Assembly: GCA_018241505.1 (NCBI GenBank)
Contig: JAFEDS010000016.1
Location: forward strand, 496,001-560,000
Reading direction: 5' to 3'
DNA from: Pseudomonadota bacterium
GTDB lineage: Bacteria > Pseudomonadota > Gammaproteobacteria > Steroidobacterales > Steroidobacteraceae
Length of the DNA stretch: 64,000 bases
Both the position numbers and the translations under genes were made by a program. Positions 33,327 to 40,741 of this stretch are shown here, one piece after another. How positions within the stretch are numbered: position 1 is the stretch's first letter; each line of letters starts with the position of its first letter. Under the pieces are notes generated by a model, which searched no databases, was not told the origin of the DNA, and worked only from the letters and a program-made list of their open reading frames with translations.

Positions 33327-34591
33327 GGCATCCGCGCTCCGAGAGTTTGTTTGCGACCCGCGATGATGATGGCTACAGCAGCAGCCGCAGCGAGCACGGC
33401 GACCCCCGCGAAATACCAGGGCGTGGGTACTCGGCCCCAAAGCTGAGCCAACACTCCCGCGCCCGCAAAGCCCGCCGCGAGAGTCACGAACCAGAGGCTC
33501 ACAAACATGGTCATTGATCTGACCGATGCGAATCTCAGCAGGAACGCCTGCCCGATGGCATCGAAATACAGCTCACCCACCGTGAGAAAGAACAGCGCAA
33601 TGAACAACCACGCCGATGGAACTGGCGTTGTGTACATCTGTGCGGCAATGGCGACGATGACAAAGGACACTGTCAGCAGGATCGCTCCGGTCCTCAACTT
33701 ACGCAGCTCGCCTGCGGCGCCGCTCGCCCCACCACGCCGCGCCCACCACCAGTTGATGAGCGGCGTGCAACACACAATGATGATCGGGTTCACCGACTGA
33801 AACCAGGCCGCCGGAATATACAGCCCGGCGCCGCCGACGGTAATTCGCCGATCGACGGCTGACTCGGCCCATAAGGCAATGGTCCCACCCTGCTGGCCAT
33901 GCGCTGTCCAAAACAGCACGGCTCCCAACAGCACGAGTGCCAGTTGAGCGATGAGCGCGGCGCGATTCTGCGGTGCCGAGCCCCGGTCGATGCCCGCCGC
34001 GCCGCGGAAATCGGCTTCAACCAGGTAGCGGCGGCAAGCCAGGAAAATTACCGAGGAAATGACCATGCCGATGCCGCAGAGCGCGAGCGCCGCGCTCCAA
34101 CTCCACGCCGTTCCCACAATCCCCGTGACAATCGGCGCAAAAATCGCCGCCCCGTTGCAACCGGCCTTGTAGAGGGTGAAGGCTCGATCGCGCGCAGGTT
34201 CATTGGTGTCATAAAGACGATTCATCTGCGCAACGAGCGAGGGTTTGAACAAGCCATTCGACACGGTGAGCAGCGCCAGCGCCGGGAAAAGCAACTGAGG
34301 CACCACCAGCAGCAGATGGCCCGCGGCCATGCCAAGGGCGCCACAGATCACGGCGCGCTGAACACCCAACCAACGATCGGCAACGACTCCGCCCACCAAT
34401 GACATGGCCATCGCGGCCGACGTCGACAGCGAATACACCTGGATCGCCGAAACCGGGCTGAATGCAAGATCCTGGGTGAGGTAGAACACGAGCACGGATC
34501 GCATACCGAACAGCGCGAATACTTCCCACATGCCCGTCAGGATGACCACCAGCAGCCCCGCGGGGTGACCGCCAATTCGGGGCTGATTCAC
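33323..34591 (-). CDS. POT/PTR2-like peptide transporter (MFS), altered ExxER motif
   Basis: The 422-residue membrane protein has about 12 hydrophobic segments and POT-type features: FGMRSVLVFYLTQDLAFS in helix 1, VGGVVADRWLGVQRAVICG and GNGLFKPS-like SNGLFKPSLVAQMNRLYD. POTs bring di- and tripeptides in with protons. The family motif ExxERFxYYG reads GMWEVFALFG here, so the first Glu and the Arg are replaced. The GTG start at 34591 is chosen because GAGGA lies close upstream and the aminopeptidase stop is 1 nt away; the longer frame lies in the aminopeptidase gene. It follows the aminopeptidase gene and precedes the amidase gene. Confidence 0.83.
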   Translation of the reverse strand: MNQPRIGGHPAGLLVVILTGMWEVFALFGMRSVLVFYLTQDLAFSPVSAIQVYSLSTSAAMAMSLVGGVVADRWLGVQRAVICGALGMAAGHLLLVVPQLLFPALALLTVSNGLFKPSLVAQMNRLYDTNEPARDRAFTLYKAGCNGAAIFAPIVTGIVGTAWSWSAALALCGIGMVISSVIFLACRRYLVEADFRGAAGIDRGSAPQNRAALIAQLALVLLGAVLFWTAHGQQGGTIALWAESAVDRRITVGGAGLYIPAAWFQSVNPIIIVCCTPLINWWWARRGGASGAAGELRKLRTGAILLTVSFVIVAIAAQMYTTPVPSAWLFIALFFLTVGELYFDAIGQAFLLRFASVRSMTMFVSLWFVTLAAGFAGAGVLAQLWGRVPTPWYFAGVAVLAAAAAVAIIIAGRKQTLGARMP

Positions 34592-34592
34592 G

Positions 34593-36068
34593 CTAATCCT
34601 CGTAGTTGTCCGCGACCCAGCGATTGAGCAACCGAACGCCAAAGCCGCGTGCGCCATCCGGAACGGTCGGAAATGTTGACGGACTCGGCCACACGGTCGG
34701 CGTGATATCCAGGTGAGCCCACGGCACCCCGTTCACAAAGCGCTGGACAAAGAGCGCCGCAACAATCGCGCCCCCCGCGGGCTCACCCAAATTCTTCAGG
34801 TCCGCGACTGTGCTGTCGAGTTGATTCTCGAGGCGTCGCGACAACGGCAATTGCCACAGCAGCTCATCCTCCGCCTTGCCGGCTTCCACTAGGCTCGCCG
34901 CAATGGCGGCGGTATTTGAGAAAAGCGCTGCATACTCGACCCCGAGCGCCACCTGGGAAGCACCGGTCAGTGTCGCGAGGTCCACCATGACGCGCGGCTC
35001 GAATCGATTCTGGCAATACCACAACGCATCGGAGAGCACCACGCGTCCCTCGGCATCGGTGCTGATGATCTCGATCGTCTGCCCCGACATGCTGGTGATC
35101 ACATCGGCTGGCCGCTGAGCCTGGCCATCCGGCATGTTCTCTACGAGCCCGAGAATTCCCACCGCGTTTACGCGGGCACGGCGCCCGGCAAGCGCATGCA
35201 TGACTCCCGCGACGGCGGCCGCGCCCGCCATGTCCCATTTCATGCTGTCCATGTTCTTGCCGGCCTTCAGGGTCAGTCCGCCGGAGTCGAAGCACACGCC
35301 TTTGCCCACGAATGCGAGCGGGGCCTGCCCTTCGGGGCCGCCGTCCCAGCGCACGACCAAGAGTTGGCTTTCACGCCGGCTGCCCTGCCCTACGCTCAGC
35401 AGCGCGTTCATGCCGAGCTCCGTCAACTGCTTTTCACCGAGGACCTCGACAACCAAGCCCAGGCGTTCCAACGCCTGCACGCGCCGCGCGAATTCAGCGG
35501 GGTACAAAATGTTGGGGGGCTCTGAAATGAGGTCGCGACTGAATGCAATCGCATCCGCGAGCGATGCCCACGCCGTGTGAGCAGCGCGGGCACGTCCGGG
35601 GTCCCGGGTGTTCACTTTCACCACCTGAATAGAGGGCTGCTTTTCAGGCTTGCCCGTGGTCCGATACCGGTCGAATCGGTACGCCGCGAGTTGCGCGCCG
35701 AATGCCGCGCGCGCGGCATTCTCCGGACTCGCATCCCCAACAAAGAGCTCGAGCTTCCGCACGCCGGAAGTTAGCAACGCCTTCACTGCGTAGCCGGCGA
35801 AGCTTTCCAATGCGAGCCCCTCGTCTTCCCCCCGAGGGCCAACGCCGACCAGCACGATACGCGCTGCTTTGATGCCCGCCGGTGCCAGGATTTCGAGGAC
35901 CTCTCCCTGTGCGCCCTTGAAACGAGCTGTCTCCAGCGCGCGCTGGACGGCGCCGCGAGCCGGGCCTTCCAGAGTGGAGACATCCACTTGCCCTTCGTGA
36001 AAGAACAGCGCTCCGGCGGCATCGTGAGCCGCGGACTCCAGTGAATCGGATCCGAATTCAATCTGCAT
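34593..36068 (-). CDS. M17 leucyl aminopeptidase-like enzyme
   Basis: The 491-residue protein has the M17 C-terminal catalytic domain: VGKGVCFDSGGLTLKAGKNM (metal-binding Lys and Asp), the MKWDMAGAAAVAGVMHAL block, IEIISTDAEGRVVLSDALWY (family signature NTDAEGRL) and VDLATLTGASQVALG. M17 enzymes remove N-terminal residues in the cytoplasm with two metal ions. The start is the ATG at 36068 (MQIEFGSDS); a longer frame runs through the operator. It is the first gene of the operon with the POT transporter, amidase, methylaspartate ammonia-lyase and CoA-transferase genes, and its promoter carries an extended copy of the GntR-type site. This location suggests a special catabolic rather than a housekeeping role. 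Confidence 0.9.
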   Translation of the reverse strand: MQIEFGSDSLESAAHDAAGALFFHEGQVDVSTLEGPARGAVQRALETARFKGAQGEVLEILAPAGIKAARIVLVGVGPRGEDEGLALESFAGYAVKALLTSGVRKLELFVGDASPENAARAAFGAQLAAYRFDRYRTTGKPEKQPSIQVVKVNTRDPGRARAAHTAWASLADAIAFSRDLISEPPNILYPAEFARRVQALERLGLVVEVLGEKQLTELGMNALLSVGQGSRRESQLLVVRWDGGPEGQAPLAFVGKGVCFDSGGLTLKAGKNMDSMKWDMAGAAAVAGVMHALAGRRARVNAVGILGLVENMPDGQAQRPADVITSMSGQTIEIISTDAEGRVVLSDALWYCQNRFEPRVMVDLATLTGASQVALGVEYAALFSNTAAIAASLVEAGKAEDELLWQLPLSRRLENQLDSTVADLKNLGEPAGGAIVAALFVQRFVNGVPWAHLDITPTVWPSPSTFPTVPDGARGFGVRLLNRWVADNYED

Positions 36069-36080
36069 GGCGCCGCTCCA

Positions 36081-36102
36081 TATAATCGTTAATCGTTTTA
36101 AC
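36081..36102. promoter_or_regulatory. Putative GntR operator, extended copy before the aminopeptidase operon
   Basis: ATAATCGTTAAT at 36082-36093 differs in one base from the consensus ATTATCGTTAAT, and ATCGTT is then repeated (ATCGTTAATCGTTTTA). It lies 13 nt upstream of the aminopeptidase ATG on the other strand. The same extended form stands before the TonB receptor gene at 43663-43680. Confidence 0.65.
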
Positions 36103-36116
36103 AAGCATCTCAGGAA

Positions 36117-36130
36117 TTTATACGCCATTC
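36117..36130 (-). promoter_or_regulatory. Candidate -10 region of the aminopeptidase operon, shared with the TonB receptor promoter
   Basis: The plus strand reads TTATACGCCATTC at 36118-36130, and TTATAAGCCATTC stands at 43678-43690, 12 of 13 bases identical. On the minus strand each gives GAATGGC followed by a base and TATAAA, a good -10. No clear -35 is visible here. Confidence 0.5.
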
Positions 36131-36162
36131 AAGACGTTTTTCATGCAGAAAGCGTGGTATAT

Positions 36163-36174
36163 ATTAACGATAAT
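36163..36174. promoter_or_regulatory. Putative GntR operator before the alpha/beta hydrolase gene
   Basis: ATTAACGATAAT is the exact reverse complement of ATTATCGTTAAT. It lies 18 nt upstream of the hydrolase ATG, just after a possible -10 (TATATT at 36160-36165) and over the expected transcription start, which would suit repression. Confidence 0.65.
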
Positions 36175-36192
36175 CTGTACCCAGGAGACCCC

Positions 36193-37515
36193 ATGAGACT
36201 GTGCACCTTGCTGATGGGCAGCCTGTTCTGGCTGGCGGCGAACGCGGCGTTCGCCAACGAATCGCCCCGTTGTTTTGTAGGCGCCTACAAGGATACCGAC
36301 GGACGAGTCCTGTCCCTGCAAGCTACGGCGGACGACTCGTTGCGCTTCTTTTTGCTGGATGGAAGAACCGGGCTGTTGCGCAGGCAACCCGATGGGGTGA
36401 CCTACACCGCGGGTCCCGGCCTGAGTGACTCGCAGCCGGTCGTGGCACGCGCCCGGCTGGAAGCTTGCGGAGCCGCTTCAATTGACTTCGAGCTGCAGAA
36501 CGGACCCGGCGGACACTGGCACAAGGTACCGCTCGAGGTCGAAGACACGACCTTTTCATCCGGCGATGTGCGGCTGAAAGGCCGATGGGTCCGGCCGGCC
36601 GGGCAACAGGCAGCGCCGACGCTGGTTTTTGTGCACGGTTCCGGGGCAACGGCCTCGATCGATTCCGTGGTATGGCAGTGGCTGCTACCGGCCGAAGGCG
36701 TCGGCGCCTTCGTGTTCGACAAACGCGGTACCGGCGCCTCGACGGGTGAGTTCACGCAGAATTTCGAGATCCTGGCGCAGGATGTCGATGCGGCTGTTCG
36801 TACGGTGCGACGCCTCGGCGAGCGGCGGATCAGCCGCCTCGGCGTCGCCGGTTTCAGCCAGGGCGGCTGGATCGCACCGCTGGCCGCAACCCAGGTGCCG
36901 GTGGATTTCGTGGTCGTGGGTTTCGGTGTCGCCGGCTCACCTGTGGATCAGGACGTCTGGCAGGTCGCATACCAACTCAAACAAGACGGCTTCGGCGCCG
37001 CCGAATTGGCCCAGGCCGCCCAGGTCACCAGCGCAACCGGGCGGTTCATGTTGAGCAACTATCGCCACGGACTCGATGCGGTCAATGCGCTCAAAAGGAA
37101 GTTCGCCGGCGAGCCCTGGCTCGATAAAATCGACGGCCAATACTCGGGCGTTGTGCTCCAGGGCGATATCGAACGGGCCAAGCGCGAAAGCCCGGGTGTA
37201 ATCTGGAACTATGACGCGATGCGCGTGCTGCGCTCGGTAAAGGTGCCGCAGTTGTGGATCATGGGCGCGGCCGACTCGGTTGCACCCAGCGCACCGAGCA
37301 TTGAGCGGCTCAAAACGCTGCAGCGCGAGCATCGGCCGATTGATATCGCGATATTCCCCGATACCGATCACGGCATCTACGAATTCAACACGGGACCGGA
37401 TGGCAAGCGACACAACACCCGGGCGGCGGACGGTTATCTGCGCCTGCAAATCGATTGGATCAAAGGCCACCTGCACGAGCCGTACGGACGCGCGGAGTTG
37501 ATTCGACATCCATGA
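36193..37515 (+). CDS. Exported alpha/beta hydrolase
   Basis: The 440-residue protein has a signal peptide (CTLLMGSLFWLAANAAFA), a beta-rich N-terminal domain to about residue 130 and an alpha/beta hydrolase domain with the oxyanion region VHGSGATASID, the nucleophile elbow GFSQGGW (Ser), an Asp in WIMGAADSVAPS and a His in FPDTDHGIYEF. It probably cleaves an ester, amide or peptide bond in the periplasm; serine-aminopeptidase and dienelactone-hydrolase relatives share this layout. AGGAG at 36183-36187 precedes the ATG at 36193. The stop overlaps the start of the threonine aldolase gene (ATGA), and the promoter shares the GntR-type site. Confidence 0.85.
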   Translation: MRLCTLLMGSLFWLAANAAFANESPRCFVGAYKDTDGRVLSLQATADDSLRFFLLDGRTGLLRRQPDGVTYTAGPGLSDSQPVVARARLEACGAASIDFELQNGPGGHWHKVPLEVEDTTFSSGDVRLKGRWVRPAGQQAAPTLVFVHGSGATASIDSVVWQWLLPAEGVGAFVFDKRGTGASTGEFTQNFEILAQDVDAAVRTVRRLGERRISRLGVAGFSQGGWIAPLAATQVPVDFVVVGFGVAGSPVDQDVWQVAYQLKQDGFGAAELAQAAQVTSATGRFMLSNYRHGLDAVNALKRKFAGEPWLDKIDGQYSGVVLQGDIERAKRESPGVIWNYDAMRVLRSVKVPQLWIMGAADSVAPSAPSIERLKTLQREHRPIDIAIFPDTDHGIYEFNTGPDGKRHNTRAADGYLRLQIDWIKGHLHEPYGRAELIRHP

Positions 37516-38564
37516 GTACACGGTTGCGAAACGACTTCGCCTCGGACAACACGGCAGGAATAGCACCGGAGGCCATGCGCGCGCTCATTGAAGCCAACAC
37601 CGGCTTCGAGGCGGCTTATGGCGCGGATCGGACTACGGCGCGCGCGGCAGACCTGGTCCGCACCTGGCTGGATGCCGATGCACCCGTTCACTTCGTAAGC
37701 TGCGGTACGGCGGCCAATGCCGTGTCAATCGGCGCGATGTGCCGTTCTTTCGAGACTGTGCTCGCGCACCGATATGCTCATACGATTCATTCGGAAGCGG
37801 GAGCACCCAATGCGTTCGGGCACGGACTATCGATCCGTGCACTGGATGGGAACGATGGCAAGATCTCCACGGCCGCACTCGAAGCCGCCCTGCGCGTGCC
37901 GGAAGATCCGAGTCGGCAACCACCCGCCGTGCTTTCCATTGCCAATGCGACCGAGCTGGGGACGTTGTATCGGGAGGACGAGCTGCGCTCATTGGTTGAA
38001 GTAAGCAAGGCGCGCGGGCTTGCGGTTCATGTGGACGGCGCGCGGCTCGTCAACGCCGTTGCCGCGGGATTCGATCCCCGCTCGCTTCGGCAACGGGGCG
38101 TCGATGTGCTGGTGATTGGTGGCACGAAGGCAGGCATGCCTGCGAGCGAGGCCATCGTCATCTTCGAGCCGCGCATCGCCCATCGCTTCGACGTCAGGCT
38201 GAAACAGGCCGGGCAAGTGATCTCGAAGAGTCGATTTCTGAGCGCGCCGTGGCTCGGCCTGTTGAGCTCCGGGCGTTGGATCGAGCTTGCCGCGCACGCG
38301 AACGCCATGACCCGCCGTCTTGCGACGCTCATGCCATTCGAGATCGTCTATCCGGTAGAAACGAATGCGATCTTTGTGCGCATGGATACCGCCACACATC
38401 GGCACCTGACTCAGCTCGGTTGGGTGACACATCGACTGGCGGAAGCATCCGTGCGCTTCATGTGCTCGTGGGCAACGACTGAGGACAGTGTCGATGAGCT
38501 CGGCGCGGTATTGGCCCGCCTGGCTGCCGAAATCGACAAACCATCGAGGCCTGTGCCAGAATGA
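37512..38564 (+). CDS. Low-specificity threonine aldolase family enzyme
   Basis: The 350-residue PLP enzyme has the beta-eliminating lyase/threonine aldolase pattern: RNDFASDNTAGIAPEAMRAL at the start, FVSCGTAANAVSI, HIHSEAGAPN-like TIHSEAGAPNAFGHG, the cofactor Asp and His in LAVHVDGARLVNA, and the Schiff-base Lys in VIGGTKAGMP. It splits beta-hydroxy amino acids into glycine and an aldehyde. It is coupled to the hydrolase gene by a 4-nt overlap. The TSDN motif typical of the family is ASDN here. A beta-hydroxy residue released from a peptide is a plausible substrate. Confidence 0.88.
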   Translation: MSTRLRNDFASDNTAGIAPEAMRALIEANTGFEAAYGADRTTARAADLVRTWLDADAPVHFVSCGTAANAVSIGAMCRSFETVLAHRYAHTIHSEAGAPNAFGHGLSIRALDGNDGKISTAALEAALRVPEDPSRQPPAVLSIANATELGTLYREDELRSLVEVSKARGLAVHVDGARLVNAVAAGFDPRSLRQRGVDVLVIGGTKAGMPASEAIVIFEPRIAHRFDVRLKQAGQVISKSRFLSAPWLGLLSSGRWIELAAHANAMTRRLATLMPFEIVYPVETNAIFVRMDTATHRHLTQLGWVTHRLAEASVRFMCSWATTEDSVDELGAVLARLAAEIDKPSRPVPE

Positions 38565-38572
38565 CCCAGTCG

Positions 38573-38584
38573 ATTATCGATTAT
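38573..38584. promoter_or_regulatory. Putative operator before the GntR gene
   Basis: ATTATCGATTAT matches the 12-bp consensus ATTATCGTTAAT at 10 positions and is close to a perfect palindrome. It lies 14 nt before the GntR start codon in a gap of only 34 bp, as expected for autoregulation. Confidence 0.55.
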
Positions 38585-38598
38585 TTCCTGGGGCGAAC

Positions 38599-39330
38599 AT
38601 GAAGGTCGCCGACACTTCGCGACTGAGCGCATCGGAATTCGTTGCAGACACCTTGCGCAGAGAAATTCTGCGCGGCGAGATCCTGCCCGGACAGCCACTT
38701 CTGCAGGACCATATCGCGGCCCGCTTTGATGTGAGTCAGAGCTCCGTGCGCGAAGCCTTGCGCCGGCTCGAAGCCCAGGCGCTCGTCACTTCAATCCGCA
38801 ATCGCGGTACGTTTGTCTCGACACTGACCGTCGACCAGGTTGAGGAAATGTACGATATCCGCCTGGCCGTTGAGCTGATCGGTCTGCGGCACAATCTTCC
38901 CGCTCTCAGCGCCGAGCAGCTCGCGGAAGCCGAAGCGCTGCTCGTGTCCATGGAGGAAGATCCGGAAACGGCGTTCTTCCTGGGCGAGTCGCACAAGAAG
39001 TTTCACGCTATTTTCTATGCGAGCGCCGAGCGCAAGCTGTCGCGTGACATCCTGCAGAACATTTACGGCAACCTCACGCGGCTGTGGGTGGACTTCATCC
39101 GGAAAAAACCCGCGCTGGCACGCCGCTACGAGGAAGATTCCCGCCACGAGCACCGCGAGCTTCTGCAAGCTGCCAAAACGCGCAATCTTGCGAAGGCGGA
39201 AGCGGTGCTTGCACGTCACATCAACAGCGCACGCGAGCTGTTGACAACCCATCTGAGACGAGTCGAAGCGGACGCCGGCAAAGAATCAGCGACCCCGCGG
39301 CGGACACGCCAGGCAGGCTCGGCTTCCTGA
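38599..39330 (+). CDS. GntR-family regulator with FCD domain
   Basis: The 243-residue protein has an N-terminal winged helix (ADTLRREILRGEILPGQPLL, then ARFDVSQSSVREALRRLEAQ and RNRGTFVSTLT) and a C-terminal FCD effector domain with candidate metal ligands: Asp in MYDIRLAVEL and His in SHKKFHAIF, RHEHRELLQ and VLARHINSA. FCD proteins bind carboxylic or amino acids and are mostly repressors. The ATG at 38599 gives the family length. Its own promoter and four others between 36081 and 43767 carry a common 12-bp element, so it is the natural candidate for controlling this region. Confidence 0.9.
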   Translation: MKVADTSRLSASEFVADTLRREILRGEILPGQPLLQDHIAARFDVSQSSVREALRRLEAQALVTSIRNRGTFVSTLTVDQVEEMYDIRLAVELIGLRHNLPALSAEQLAEAEALLVSMEEDPETAFFLGESHKKFHAIFYASAERKLSRDILQNIYGNLTRLWVDFIRKKPALARRYEEDSRHEHRELLQAAKTRNLAKAEAVLARHINSARELLTTHLRRVEADAGKESATPRRTRQAGSAS

Positions 39331-39379
39331 CGGTGATTCGGACGCAGTCGGTGGTTCGAACGCATCCAGCGATCCGCGC

Positions 39380-40729
39380 TCACAACACCGGGTCGGGCAA
39401 CTCCACCGCGTCCAGGCTGTAGTGCACGTTTGGAAAACGGGTCCTCAAGGCGCGTACTTCCGCCGCGAGGCCTGCCGCGGCAGTCCCGTCCGCGTCCAGC
39501 GAGGCCTGCCGGATCAAGTTGGCGATTTGGCGCATCTCGGGTTCTCCCATACCCAATCGCGAAATCTCATGTGTCCCCAGGCGCGCGCCACTGCGCCGCC
39601 CAGCGGCAACATCGCCACTCAACGCGCAATCCGGAATGAGAATGTTCGCATTCTGACATCGCCACTCGAAGTTGGCGGCGTGGGCTCCGAGCTTTAAAAA
39701 CACCTGATGAGTCGCGGTTCGCTCACCCCGCCGGCCCAGGACCGTAAAGCCCGCGTCATCTAAGTATGCCGCCAGCGCCTGAGCATTCCCGACCATCCGC
39801 TGCGCAAGCTCGGCGCCACAGCTCTCCAGCTCGGCCAGGGTCATCGCCAGAGCGGCGAGCTTGTTTTGATCGCGTGTCTGCACAAATCCCGGAAACATCA
39901 GACGCGTGATTCGCGCCGCAATCTTCGAATCATTGCTTAGGATGAGCCCACCCACCGGGCCGCCCATGATCTTGTGGGTACTGACGGTAACAACATGCGC
40001 CCCCTCTTCCAGGGGGCGCTGAAAGTCGCCCGCGGAAATCAACAATCCGACGTGCGCTGCGTCATACACGAGAATCGCACCGACCCGATCGGCGACGGCG
40101 CGCAACTCACGCAATGGATACGGAAACAACACCTTGCCGCCGCCGATGACAATCATCTTCGGTTGTACACGCTGGGCGATGCGGTCGACTGCAGCGGGGT
40201 CGATTTCGAATGTGTCCCCCGATGGGGGAATGCTCACCACTCGATTCGTTACGAGGCCGGCCGGCCCGCTCGGCTGGTAGGCATAGTTTCCCCCGGCATC
40301 GAGATCCTGCGCCAGCAGCGTATCCCCCTGCTCGAGTAACGCAAAAAACACCGCGGCATTCGCCATCGAGGTGCTGGTTGGCCGCCACTCGCAGAACCGG
40401 GCGCCGAACTGCCGGCGCGCGAGCGCGATAATCATGGCCTCGATTTCGTCAATGAGCTCATTCTGGCGGTAGTGGGGAAACTCCTTGTCGCCCGGCAAGC
40501 CTTCGGTCACACGGGTTGCCATGTCACTGGCGAGCAGCCGCAGACTGCGCTCGGACATGAGCCCCTCCGCCGGGTTCATGTTCAAACATTCCCGGCCGCG
40601 CCACTGCTCGTGCCGGCTCACCAGGCTCATGACCCGCGAGGCCAGTGCAGGCGGCGACCACCCCTGCATGCTCGACTCGACCTCGCGCAGGTACTGCGCC
40701 GACTTGTCAGTGAATGCGTCCTCCTCCAT
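39380..40729 (-). CDS. SHMT-like PLP enzyme (fold type I)
   Basis: The protein of about 449 residues resembles serine hydroxymethyltransferase: LNMNPAEGLMSERSLRLLAS, FPHYRQNELIDEIE, PTSTSMANAAVFFALLEQGD, the cofactor Asp in ILVYDAAHVGLLIS and the PLP Lys in VSTHKIMGGPVGGLIL. It differs much from GlyA, so it may act on an alpha-substituted serine or as an aldolase instead of serving one-carbon metabolism. GAGGG in the sequence that also holds the receptor stop codon precedes two ATGs (40735 and 40729); the second has the better spacing. It is the second gene of the TonB receptor operon and so probably belongs to the same catabolic set. Confidence 0.75.
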   Translation of the reverse strand: MEEDAFTDKSAQYLREVESSMQGWSPPALASRVMSLVSRHEQWRGRECLNMNPAEGLMSERSLRLLASDMATRVTEGLPGDKEFPHYRQNELIDEIEAMIIALARRQFGARFCEWRPTSTSMANAAVFFALLEQGDTLLAQDLDAGGNYAYQPSGPAGLVTNRVVSIPPSGDTFEIDPAAVDRIAQRVQPKMIVIGGGKVLFPYPLRELRAVADRVGAILVYDAAHVGLLISAGDFQRPLEEGAHVVTVSTHKIMGGPVGGLILSNDSKIAARITRLMFPGFVQTRDQNKLAALAMTLAELESCGAELAQRMVGNAQALAAYLDDAGFTVLGRRGERTATHQVFLKLGAHAANFEWRCQNANILIPDCALSGDVAAGRRSGARLGTHEISRLGMGEPEMRQIANLIRQASLDADGTAAAGLAAEVRALRTRFPNVHYSLDAVELPDPVL

Positions 40730-40741
40730 GCCCATCTTCCC

